DNA of 64,000 bases from Bacteroidales bacterium (GTDB taxonomy: Bacteria > Bacteroidota > Bacteroidia > Bacteroidales > Muribaculaceae). Of the stretch, positions 10,349-18,058 are shown piece after piece. The number at the start of each line of letters is the position of its first letter. Within the stretch, counting starts at the first letter, position 1. A program made the translations under genes and the position numbers. The stretch covers positions 112,292 to 176,291 of the forward strand of contig CAJTFH010000004.1 in NCBI GenBank assembly GCA_910575545.1. The letters are read 5' to 3'. Under the pieces are notes generated by a model that was not told where the DNA came from, did no database searches, and saw only the letters and a program-made list of their open reading frames with translations.

Positions 10349-10452
10349 TGATGCGTCTGAACCGTTCTGACAGCGCCCTGCCCCATCCGGACGCGATATA
10401 TACCAAGTATTACGGTATTATGGAGGGGGAGCCGGAAGCCCTTTATTGCTAA
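10348..10452 (+). CDS. Possible 34-aa small protein between ftsA and ftsZ
   Basis: An ATGATG start overlaps the ftsA TGA, and the frame stays open for 34 codons up to a TAA 13 nt before the ftsZ start, so it fills the whole gap. It encodes a polar peptide starting MMRLNRSDSALPHPD and ending GEPEALYC. I recognise no family. The coupling geometry suggests translation, but a frame this short can arise by chance; it might instead be a spacer that couples ftsA and ftsZ translation. Confidence 0.35.
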   Translation: MMRLNRSDSALPHPDAIYTKYYGIMEGEPEALYC

Positions 10453-10465
10453 AAGAAGAGAAATC

Positions 10466-11872
10466 ATGACAATGGAAGATATAGACAGAACCTCAAACTT
10501 CGTGGACGAGAAGCACGATGATGTTATAATCAAGGTTATCGGTGTTGGCGGCGGCGGCGACAACGCAGTGAACCACATGTATGAGCAGGGCATCAAAAAG
10601 GTGTCGTTTGTGGTGTGTAACACCGACCGGCAGGCGCTCAACAACTCGATTGTGCCTAACCGGCTGCTTATAGGCCCGACAGTGACAGGCGGACTCGGAG
10701 CGGGGAACGACCCCGAAAAGGCGCGCCTGGCTGCCGAAGAGAGTGCCGACGAAATAGCCCGCCTGTTCGACGATGAGACCAAGATGGTTTTCATCACAGC
10801 AGGTATGGGGGGCGGCACCGGCACCGGCGCCGGACCGGTGGTTGCGCGCATCGCCCAGGAGAAAGGGTTGCTGACCATAGGCATCGTCACTATCCCATTC
10901 TTCTTCGAGGGGGAAAAGAAGATTTTCAAGGCGCTGAAAGGAGCTGAAGAAATGAGCAAGTATGTGGATGCACTTCTGGTTGTCAACAACGAGCAGCTGA
11001 CCGAGATTTATCCTGACCTCGACTGGCTCAATGCTTTCGGCAAGGCTGACGACACACTGAGCAATGCCGCCCGCTCGATTTCGGAACTTATCACCTGCGA
11101 CGGCTATATGAACCTTGACTTCAACGACGTTAACACCACTCTGCGCAACGGCGGCGCGGCCATCATCTCGACGGGTTATGGCGAGGGGGAACACCGTGTT
11201 ACCAAGGCCATCCAGGACGCGTTGAACTCTCCGTTGCTGAAAAACAAGGATATTTTCGGGTCGAAGCATCTGCTGTTCAACCTCTACTTCTCGCGCGAGG
11301 CCGAGGAGAAATTCGTTATGGGCGAAGCACGCGAGCTGACCTCGTTTATCCAGAACATCGACAAGGATGTGGATGTGATATACGGTATCGGCTTCGACGA
11401 GACTTTGGGCAACAAAATCAAAATCACCATCCTTGCCGCCGGTTTCGAGCTTTCAATCATGGGCGACGGACCCGCATCAGGCAAAAGCGCCAAGCCCGCC
11501 AACCCGTTTGCAAGCAAAGACACCCCTGCGCGCGAGGATGAGGAGGCGATTCTCACCGACACCCTCAAGAACGTGTATGGCGAAGACAAGGTTGAATCAA
11601 TCAAGCGGGAGAGGGCTTCGCTACGCTATATAATCCTGCAGCCCGACCAGTTTGAGGATGATGCCGTGATTGAAACTTTCGAGCATTCTCCGGCCTACAA
11701 CCGCGACAAACGTATCGCCGACGAGGTGCGCCAGTCGGCAGGGAAAAACCCGGCAACCCCCCAACCCGAAAAAAGCGGGGAACCATCGGATGGTCCGGCT
11801 CCGGAAAAACCGGCGGCGACATTCAACCGGATGGCCTCCGATTCAGGATCGAAAGTGATTGATTTTTTGTAG
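10466..11872 (+). CDS. ftsZ: Cell division GTPase FtsZ
   Basis: Tubulin-like GTPase forming the Z ring. GVGGGGDNAVNHM opens the nucleotide fold, GGGTGTGAGP (about residue 115) is the tubulin signature, and NLDFNDVNTTLRNGG lies in the core. The globular domain ends near residue 330. A long disordered linker follows and the protein ends at 468 residues with SGSKVIDFL. A conserved-looking segment AYNRDKR lies inside the linker. It closes the dcw operon, and a long hairpin follows. Confidence 0.98.
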   Translation: MTMEDIDRTSNFVDEKHDDVIIKVIGVGGGGDNAVNHMYEQGIKKVSFVVCNTDRQALNNSIVPNRLLIGPTVTGGLGAGNDPEKARLAAEESADEIARLFDDETKMVFITAGMGGGTGTGAGPVVARIAQEKGLLTIGIVTIPFFFEGEKKIFKALKGAEEMSKYVDALLVVNNEQLTEIYPDLDWLNAFGKADDTLSNAARSISELITCDGYMNLDFNDVNTTLRNGGAAIISTGYGEGEHRVTKAIQDALNSPLLKNKDIFGSKHLLFNLYFSREAEEKFVMGEARELTSFIQNIDKDVDVIYGIGFDETLGNKIKITILAAGFELSIMGDGPASGKSAKPANPFASKDTPAREDEEAILTDTLKNVYGEDKVESIKRERASLRYIILQPDQFEDDAVIETFEHSPAYNRDKRIADEVRQSAGKNPATPQPEKSGEPSDGPAPEKPAATFNRMASDSGSKVIDFL

Positions 11873-11893
11873 GGTTCTAAAGCCGAAAGTAAC

Positions 11894-11990
11894 AAGTCGC
11901 AAGCCGCAAGTCATAAGACGTAAGTTGTAAGTTAGGAATTGCCATCCGGCCACTTATGACTTACGGCTTATGACTTGCGGCTTGCGGCTT
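11894..11990 (+). terminator. Long heptad-repeat hairpin after ftsZ (probable terminator)
   Basis: Two arms of about 38 nt, each made of degenerate 7-nt units (AAGTCGC, AAGCCGC, AAGTCAT, AAGACGT, AAGTTGT), are inverted around a loop of about 20 nt. Only about four positions fail to pair. A short T-rich stretch follows the right arm. It separates the dcw cluster from the phage-like module and could stop transcription from either side. Confidence 0.7.
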
Positions 11991-11995
11991 TTCGG

Positions 11996-12039
11996 GATTT
12001 TTAGGGCGGGTAGGTGGATCTGTTGGGGAGTAACTTTGC
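11996..12039 (+). promoter_or_regulatory. Promoter of the large phage-like protein (shared upstream box)
   Basis: A Bacteroidetes -7 box TAACTTTGC ends 13 nt before the chosen ATG. Starting exactly 35 nt upstream of it is the box GATTTTTAGGGCGGG. The same arrangement precedes the scaffold gene at 15.15 kb and the terminase at 26.55 kb. No usual TTTG -33 box is seen. Confidence 0.6.
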
Positions 12040-12052
12040 CGGAAAAAAGATT

Positions 12053-14542
12053 ATGGCGAAGATTTCAATGGTGAGGGATTTAACGGGGAGCGTGTCAACA
12101 GGGGGAAAGACCGGAAGAGGAGTGTCAAATGGGATGAAACGGATGGAGGGGATTCTGGTCAGGGCGGTGAATGCCAGGCGCGACGACAAGGAAAGGAAGG
12201 TATGGCGCCCGGCGGGAATGCCTATGACAATGAGGGCTGACGGGTGGTTGCCGTTGACGCCGATGCCGCTCCCGGGAGCAAAAGTTGGAGACTGCGAGGC
12301 GACTGCCCTGTTCTGGCGCAAGGGGAACCGTATTGGAGTGAGTGTAGCCGGAGCTGCCGAAGATACTATAACGGGGCAGATAGACGCCCTGGCGGAGTTG
12401 ACGGCAGAGATGCTTATGGCAGAGGTTGTGGAACCTGGGATTGTCAGGATGCTGATGAAGCATCAGCGCCCTGTTTACCTGACTTATGACACCGGCGGCA
12501 AGATGACATTCCACGGAGAGATGCCGGAGTTGCCGCCGGCGGGGCTAACCGTGGTTGACGAAACCACGCTGAGTGAGCCGCTGCAGAATGTGGCTCTGAC
12601 GGGGTTGAGCAACAGCCGCAACGGGGCGCTGACCGCCGAAGACCAACGGCGAGTGACTGCGGCCATGCTCGATGCATATGAGCGACTGATGGCCAAAGCA
12701 GAGGATAGCGGGTTGCTTCTGCAACCGGTTTTTGCCCGTTACCGCCTGGAGGACGGAGCCGGTGACACCGTGGCTTGTTCAGCAACGATCCTGGCAAGCG
12801 GTATTACCGGTTTCCAATGCTGCGGCAGTGTTGAGATGACCGGCAGCGACGGATTGTCGACCCTGGCCGGCGGTGCGTTGACCGCCCGGGGATACCGTTT
12901 GCGTCTGCTCGCCCCTGAAAAACTCGATGAACCATGGCGCACAATCATCAGAAGCCTTTCGGTTGAGCTTACGCCCCAGATCGACCCTGTAGACCGCTCG
13001 GCGCTATGCCAGGCTACAGTGAGCAACAACGGCAATACCACCACTGTCACACTACATCTGCCTGGCATCGGAGCTGCCAGTGCATATGCCAAGGCCCGCA
13101 GACGTATGCTTGTCAGGGATGCGTTGGCCGGCAGTGGCGGGAATTTCAGAATTCATGAGAGGTATCAATCGCCACTTGGCGGCGGGATAGCCGACCATAC
13201 TGTCGCGATACGACGGAATGCGCCCGTCGCACCATCGGTCACGGCCGGGTTCCGGCGCGACTTGATAAGCTACAGCGCATGTTGCCACACATCACAGCTG
13301 ACACTCCTTGCAAACAGAATGAGCGAAGGATTCAAAGGACATGACGCCAAAGAGATGATGCTCTCGGCAACCACCACGGGAAGATGGAGCGCAGAGGTGA
13401 AGGTGACCATACGACGAGGAAACGGAGTTACGGAATCTGCATCTAAACATATGTCGGGGACATCGAACTGCCCCACCCTGCTGTCGCCGTTGCTTATCTA
13501 TCCCGATACAGAGGCCTCGGAGATGACAATAACCATCAGCGGGCAAGCCGGCACACGCACGGGGACATTCGCCCTGACACCAGTGCCGGAAGCGGGCATA
13601 GCCTACTATCTGTCGCCGGAACTGCGGCCCATGGAACTTTCATCGTCAGGCGGGTCTGTCTCCTCACCGGAATCAGTGCCGTCGCCAACAGTCAGACAGG
13701 GGACAGTCGATATCTGCCGACGGCTGCACTACGGCACCCTCACCGACAGCCTCAGATTGAGCGACAGCGAAATCCGCGCGATTATGACCGCACCACGCAA
13801 CCGAGGTGCATGGGATCATTCGCGTGAGAAAGTCATGATCTACGGAGGCGGTGGCACACAGGTGCTCGCCATCAGCGGCGAGGGGAAAATCCACTCGCTG
13901 GCGCCGCTCGACAACCGCGGAATCCTGTCGGCCGAGGCTGTCAGGGAGGCTGCCGGAAAGCGGGGACTGGTCCACCTGGCCGTGGCAGGTGGAGACCTGG
14001 TGGAGATAGACCAAAGCGGAGTGACAACGCTTCTGCGCAACTGCCGCGCCGAAGAGGCGGCCCGATGCCAAAGCAGCGATGAAATCTGGCTTGCAGGGGG
14101 AGGAGAATCACTGCGCAGACTGACAGCAGACGGCGAAATAATCCAAGCCCGTATTGACGGCGAGGCAACAGACGCCCATATCCACCGGGTCGGGAGCAGA
14201 ATGCTTATCGAATGCGCCAACAGCCTGTATGACCCTGAAAATGAAATATGGCCCGATGGCGGCACGGAATGGCTGGTAAACGAGCGCTACGAGGGAGAAA
14301 TAAACCGGGATGCTGAAATAAGGCTGTTTGCCTCTGAATGCGCCGGAACGGTTAAAATCAGCGGCGACAACGGCAGCCGTGTGGCAGAGAAACTTGTTGA
14401 AATCGAAGTTGACGGAGAAATCAATGCCCCGATATGCCTGCCTATGCCAGGGCCGCGGAGGAGGTTTCTGGAATTCTGCATTGATGTGACAACCGGCAGC
14501 GACGGCGAATGGCGCGGAATCTATCAAAAAAAGTTAGGATAA
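12053..14542 (+). CDS. Large phage-like structural protein, propeller-like C-terminus
   Basis: 829 residues from the ATG 13 nt after the -7 box; an upstream in-frame TTG would place the start before the promoter. I do not recognise a named family. No signal peptide or membrane helix is seen. Residues about 1-150 and 150-550 look beta-rich. The last 280 residues hold repeated strand-turn units, each with a short glycine pair (VMIYGGGGTQVLAI, LAVAGGDLVEI, IWLAGGGESLRRL), which suggests a beta-propeller. In position and style it resembles tail-hub or stopper proteins of podovirus-like phages, but that is inference. It is the first gene of the phage-like module and is transcribed from its own promoter. 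Confidence 0.5.
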   Translation: MAKISMVRDLTGSVSTGGKTGRGVSNGMKRMEGILVRAVNARRDDKERKVWRPAGMPMTMRADGWLPLTPMPLPGAKVGDCEATALFWRKGNRIGVSVAGAAEDTITGQIDALAELTAEMLMAEVVEPGIVRMLMKHQRPVYLTYDTGGKMTFHGEMPELPPAGLTVVDETTLSEPLQNVALTGLSNSRNGALTAEDQRRVTAAMLDAYERLMAKAEDSGLLLQPVFARYRLEDGAGDTVACSATILASGITGFQCCGSVEMTGSDGLSTLAGGALTARGYRLRLLAPEKLDEPWRTIIRSLSVELTPQIDPVDRSALCQATVSNNGNTTTVTLHLPGIGAASAYAKARRRMLVRDALAGSGGNFRIHERYQSPLGGGIADHTVAIRRNAPVAPSVTAGFRRDLISYSACCHTSQLTLLANRMSEGFKGHDAKEMMLSATTTGRWSAEVKVTIRRGNGVTESASKHMSGTSNCPTLLSPLLIYPDTEASEMTITISGQAGTRTGTFALTPVPEAGIAYYLSPELRPMELSSSGGSVSSPESVPSPTVRQGTVDICRRLHYGTLTDSLRLSDSEIRAIMTAPRNRGAWDHSREKVMIYGGGGTQVLAISGEGKIHSLAPLDNRGILSAEAVREAAGKRGLVHLAVAGGDLVEIDQSGVTTLLRNCRAEEAARCQSSDEIWLAGGGESLRRLTADGEIIQARIDGEATDAHIHRVGSRMLIECANSLYDPENEIWPDGGTEWLVNERYEGEINRDAEIRLFASECAGTVKISGDNGSRVAEKLVEIEVDGEINAPICLPMPGPRRRFLEFCIDVTTGSDGEWRGIYQKKLG

Positions 14543-14559
14543 CCTCACGGTCATCCTAA

Positions 14560-15008
14560 CCCGGATACATAGTAATATTACCAGTCAATCAATTCAGTAA
14601 TAGCATAATTACTGCTAAAAATATGTGTAAATAAGCAATGGATATGCATATTAAAATCGGAAGGAACAACACGGCATCAGAACATGAGAAAGGGTGAGAC
14701 AAAGATGGCTGCCGACTCGTTCTGAGGCACCGCCAAGCGCCAAGTCCAAAACCGACATATTGCACAACTCCGTCTCACCCTAAGGTTTTCTGAGTGGTCA
14801 ATGTACGGTTCTCCTTGGACTGATAAATATGGCGGGTTTTCAGAATGGGAGAAGCCGAATTACAGCTACAAAATCTAATAAAAATTCCTCATCGTTCTTG
14901 CCGAAGCGAACTCTTTCGCTTATCCGGAGGTGATGACCCCTCAGCCCGCAAGGCGTTAAATTTTAATACCACGCGGTGGTGGTGAAATTTCTCAATTTCC
15001 TTCCGACA
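14560..15008 (-). ncRNA. Candidate minus-strand structured RNA in a 0.7-kb gene-free gap
   Basis: Between 14543 and 15253 I see no convincing gene. A textbook minus-strand promoter (15009-15041) would drive a transcript leftwards. Downstream of it lie a small hairpin (AAGCGA...TCGCTT), then a 10-bp inverted repeat (AGGGTGAGAC 14691-14700 with GTCTCACCCT 14772-14781) enclosing 71 nt that can fold further. Only tiny open frames exist (for example 28 codons from a GTG). No match to tmRNA, RNase P or SRP RNA could be made by eye. The 3' end is a guess. Confidence 0.4.
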
Positions 15009-15041
15009 GCAAAGTTACAACATAAGATTCACGTTTTCAAA
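15009..15041 (-). promoter_or_regulatory. Minus-strand Bacteroidetes promoter
   Basis: On the minus strand TTTG, 20 nt, TAACTTTG matches the Bacteroidetes consensus exactly. There is no protein gene in this direction for several kilobases, which points to a non-coding or antisense transcript. Confidence 0.6.
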
Positions 15042-15149
15042 ATTTGCGATTAATTTGTGATTAAAAAGTAGCATTTTTTCGAGGCTCAACGCCCATCAAA
15101 CAACAACCACCTGACCATAAGCAAATTATCACCCATTTAGCGATTAGCG

Positions 15150-15193
15150 GATTTTTAAGGCAGAAGGAGCGGGCAATTGAATTGTAACTTTGC
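15150..15193 (+). promoter_or_regulatory. Promoter of the scaffold-capsid-portal operon (shared upstream box)
   Basis: GATTTTTAAGGCAGA begins exactly 35 nt upstream of the -7 box TAACTTTGC. Box and spacing match those before the large structural gene and the terminase. The ATG lies about 60 nt downstream. Confidence 0.6.
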
Positions 15194-15253
15194 AATATCA
15201 ACGGAAAGAATTACAATCCATATTTTATAAAACATTAAAACCCAATTGTTAAA

Positions 15254-15679
15254 ATGAGCAACACAGATGTTAAAGAACCGGTAGAAAAGCTATCGCGAGA
15301 GACGAATGTTGAAGAGGGCAAGGCAGCTGCCGGAACGGATGCTGTTGACGAATCCGCAACAGAACCGGAACCCGAAGATGCCCGGGCTGACGAACCGGAA
15401 GCCAACAAAGCCGGAAACGGCGTGATTTCTAACGATGTTCCGGCCAATGCACCAGCCGCAACGACAACCGGGGACAGTAGCGCCACGGACTTCGAGGCCC
15501 GGATTGCCGAAGCCGAACAACGGGGCTATCTTCGCGGGCGCAATGAAAGCATCGCCGAACTGATGCGCAAACCGGGAGTGTTGGAACGGATGCCTGACGT
15601 GCGCCACTACAATCCTCTTGACACCGACAGCGAAATCATGGTGCTGACACGTGAACGGGTGTCGATATGGGATAAATAG
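15254..15679 (+). CDS. Scaffold-like acidic protein of the phage module
   Basis: 141 residues. The first 90 are low-complexity, acidic and alanine-rich (EPEPEDARADEPE), then a short helical segment (EARIAEAEQRGYLRGRNE) and a conserved-looking tail follow. Acidic, disordered and helical proteins just upstream of a major capsid gene are usually scaffolding proteins, which guide procapsid assembly and are later lost. The assignment rests on position and composition only. A heptanucleotide repeat follows the stop. Confidence 0.5.
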   Translation: MSNTDVKEPVEKLSRETNVEEGKAAAGTDAVDESATEPEPEDARADEPEANKAGNGVISNDVPANAPAATTTGDSSATDFEARIAEAEQRGYLRGRNESIAELMRKPGVLERMPDVRHYNPLDTDSEIMVLTRERVSIWDK

Positions 15680-15710
15680 AAGTAAGACGTAAGAAGTCGG
15701 AGGTGTGAAG
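15680..15710 (+). repeat. Heptanucleotide repeat downstream of scaffold-like gene
   Basis: Units AAGTAAG, ACGTAAG, AAGTCGG and AGGTGTG start directly after the stop codon. The family is the same as in the dcw cluster, so the phage-like module carries a host-type intergenic repeat. Confidence 0.6.
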
Positions 15711-15771
15711 AGCGGGGAGGTATTAATCAAACGGCTAAGTAGAATTAAAAAAACGGAAAGGAGGTATGGAA

Positions 15772-15864
15772 ATGGAAAAGGTGAAAAAGATTCTGATGTG
15801 GATCCAAGCTGTTCTGGCATGGATTGCCGGGATTCTCGGCGCAAAGCAGGCGAAACGCCAATGA
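15772..15864 (+). CDS. 30-aa single-pass membrane peptide
   Basis: Small open frame (MEKVKKILMWIQAVLAWIAG, then ILGAKQAKRQ) with one hydrophobic helix flanked by basic residues. A perfect AGGAGG lies 7 nt before this ATG; six bases earlier another in-frame ATG sits too close to it. Strong Shine-Dalgarno sequences are rare in this phylum, so this one supports translation. Its size and topology recall the 'smalltalk' family of Bacteroidales, without a clear sequence match. It lies between the scaffold-like and capsid genes; function unknown. Confidence 0.6.
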   Translation: MEKVKKILMWIQAVLAWIAGILGAKQAKRQ

Positions 15865-15953
15865 CAACAGGCGTTGTCGAGGGTTTTGCAAAAACCGTTA
15901 TTCGCCACTAAAACAATTATCAACATTATTAATCCTTTATTATTTTATTGACT

Positions 15954-17381
15954 ATGAAAAAGGCATTTAAATCTCTGAAAGAGAATGTAATCAACTGGAT
16001 TGGCGGCAAACAGGCCGCGGTTTTCATCGCTGTGGGCGTGTTGCTGATAGTGGCATGGCTTGCGGGATGGCTTATGGGACATGCCGGAGGGGGTGTCACC
16101 ATGGTGTTTGAAAACGCAGCCTACGGGCTTCACGGAGCCGCTGCGGTTGTGGCGGGAGTGGCCGGGGTGGGAAGCCACATCGACGGTATGCCATTGACAA
16201 CCACGGTTGCCGATTCGGCTTCGCCGGGATTGCTGCGCAACGAAATCGACGACCGGATAGTGAAGATACGTCCGATGTCGACCCCGCTCGACCAGATTTC
16301 ACGCTATGGGGGCGCACGTCTGTGCGGATCGATGAAGGTAGAGTATTATTCGGTTGACACCCGCCCGACAAAAGCGAAGCTCACAACCGCCGTGGCGGCT
16401 GCCGACGGACGCGAACCGGGCTATGCCGTCGCCACCTTGAAAACCGATGCCAATGAGATTTTCCAGCCCACCACAACCATCATCGTGCCATCGGTAAAGG
16501 CATCGTCGGGCGGTTCGCTGGTGCTATACGTCACCGCCAATAACGGCTCGGCAGGGGTGAAGGTGGTCGCCGTCAACAACACCATAGGCTCAGGCCACGG
16601 AGTGCCGGCCCTGGCGGCGGGCACGGAACTTGTCAGGATGGGGCGCGCTGCGGCAGAACTCGATGTGATGACCTCTCAGTTTGAGTCGCTACCTACGAAA
16701 TCAGACAATTTCTGCCAGATTTTCAAGGCCCAGGTAGAACAGTCGACTTTTATGAAGATCGCCAACAAAGAAGTTGGCTGGACATTCTCTGACCAGGAGG
16801 AGGCCGCCATCATCGACATGCGCATGGGGATGGAGAAGAACTTCCTGTTCGGCCACAAAACCCGCTTCACCGACCCTGAGAAACATGAGGAGGTGCTGCT
16901 GACCGGAGGTGTGTGGAACCAGACCGACAACACATTCGAGTATCTCGTGGCCGACGGCGTTGACGAGGAGTGGATGGTTAAGCTCTGCCGACAGGCGTTT
17001 GCCCACAATGCAGGTTCATCGAAAAAGGTGCTCCTTGCCGGAAGCGACCTCATCGAGAAACTCCACCTGGCAGGTCACAGCAGGGTGATGGTCAACGACG
17101 CAGTGGTGACGAAATGGGGTCTCGACTTCAGCGAAATCCACTCGAAGTTCGGCACGCTCTATGTGATGCTGTCGGAGGTGTTCGACCAGTGCGGCATGTC
17201 GTCGTGCGGCATGGTGATCGACCCGGAATATATCACCAAATATTGCCACGTGCCGTTCCGCACCGAAAGGCTCAACCTGCGCCAGAGCGGGGTCAGGAAT
17301 GTCGACGCCATAGTAATCACCGAAGCCAGCTGCCTGGTGCTCCGCTATCCGCAGAGCCATATGAAGGTTGTAGGCGTCTGA
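15954..17381 (+). CDS. Phage major capsid-like protein with N-terminal membrane helix
   Basis: 475 residues from the ATG at 15954 (an upstream TTG is less likely). Residues about 60-475 look like an HK97-fold major capsid protein of the kind found in Bacteroidetes phages: SPGLLRNEIDDRIVKIRPMS early, then KVLLAGSDLIEKL and the C-terminal part with MVIDPEYITKY and RNVDAIVITEASCLVL. Unusually, a hydrophobic helix (AAVFIAVGVLLIVAWLAGWL) at about residues 21-42 precedes the capsid part in the same frame. An internal ATG near 16101 could give a capsid without the helix. It follows the scaffold-like gene and precedes connector and portal genes. Confidence 0.72.
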   Translation: MKKAFKSLKENVINWIGGKQAAVFIAVGVLLIVAWLAGWLMGHAGGGVTMVFENAAYGLHGAAAVVAGVAGVGSHIDGMPLTTTVADSASPGLLRNEIDDRIVKIRPMSTPLDQISRYGGARLCGSMKVEYYSVDTRPTKAKLTTAVAAADGREPGYAVATLKTDANEIFQPTTTIIVPSVKASSGGSLVLYVTANNGSAGVKVVAVNNTIGSGHGVPALAAGTELVRMGRAAAELDVMTSQFESLPTKSDNFCQIFKAQVEQSTFMKIANKEVGWTFSDQEEAAIIDMRMGMEKNFLFGHKTRFTDPEKHEEVLLTGGVWNQTDNTFEYLVADGVDEEWMVKLCRQAFAHNAGSSKKVLLAGSDLIEKLHLAGHSRVMVNDAVVTKWGLDFSEIHSKFGTLYVMLSEVFDQCGMSSCGMVIDPEYITKYCHVPFRTERLNLRQSGVRNVDAIVITEASCLVLRYPQSHMKVVGV

Positions 17382-17395
17382 TAATTTTGCGGGCT

Positions 17396-17935
17396 ATGAA
17401 ACTGACACTGACAAAAGCGCAGATGCTTGAACAATGGAAACGGAGGCGGTGGCTCGAACCGCTCAGGGCCGACTGCCGCATCCGCCGGTCAGACGGGGCA
17501 GACCTGGACGCCTATGCCGAGATGGAAATGCGGCAGTGGTATCTCGACCTGCTGGCAACCGCCCCGGCGGAAATGCTCGCTGTGACCGACCTGACGCTCA
17601 GTGCCACCGTTAAACGCGCCCCGGAGGGGAGGCTCTTCATCGACCTCCCCGCCCCGGCGGTGAGGGTGGTTAGAGTGAGGGTGGCGGGATGGCAACGCGA
17701 TGCGGAAATCACCATCGACCCCCACAGCCCTCTTGCCCGACGGCAAGCCAACCGGTATTCGAGGGGCGGAGTGGAGAACCCGGTGGCAGTGTTGTCGGGG
17801 CGCAGGCTCGAGCTGTTTTCGGCCGAGAGTTCAAAAGCGATCCCGGGCGTTGAAGCCCTATGGGTAATAAACGACACCGGACCCGACAGCTACAGCTTCG
17901 ACGAGCGGGCGTGGGGGCTACTCCCACCACCCTGA
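17396..17935 (+). CDS. Phage head-tail connector-like protein
   Basis: 179 residues, starting 15 nt after the capsid stop. A basic N-terminal segment (KAQMLEQWKRRRWLEPLR) precedes a mixed fold with acidic and tryptophan-rich patches, ending DERAWGLLPPP. I recognise no named family. Size and position between capsid and portal suggest an adaptor or connector, which is inference. A TAATTTTGC box lies between the capsid stop and this ATG and might be a promoter. Confidence 0.4.
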   Translation: MKLTLTKAQMLEQWKRRRWLEPLRADCRIRRSDGADLDAYAEMEMRQWYLDLLATAPAEMLAVTDLTLSATVKRAPEGRLFIDLPAPAVRVVRVRVAGWQRDAEITIDPHSPLARRQANRYSRGGVENPVAVLSGRRLELFSAESSKAIPGVEALWVINDTGPDSYSFDERAWGLLPPP

Positions 17936-17961
17936 CCGAAGCAGCGCAATGATTTCATATT

Positions 17962-18042
17962 AGAGATTGTCTAAAAAATTTTTCAATGAGATTGTCTGCT
18001 GACTTTTAGGCTCTTTTTGGGAAAAAATTTCAGACAATCTCT
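17962..18042 (+). repeat. MITE-like or attenuator inverted repeat before the portal gene
   Basis: AGAGATTGTCT (17962-17972) is inverted as AGACAATCTCT (18032-18042), and pairing can extend through the A/T runs to about 22 bp. A further direct copy of GAGATTGTCT sits at 17988. TTA lies outside both ends, like a target duplication. It lies 16 nt before the portal ATG, so it could also control that gene. Confidence 0.5.
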
Positions 18043-18058
18043 TAATCAACACACAACT

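Noticed and set aside
12014..12052. Upstream TTG start for the large structural protein
   Set aside because: It would begin before the TAACTTTGC promoter box, so the transcript could not contain it.
14560..15008. tmRNA, RNase P RNA, SRP RNA or 6S RNA in the gap
   Set aside because: I could not find the tag-peptide frame, the conserved P RNA core, the SRP tetraloop region or a 6S-like central bubble.
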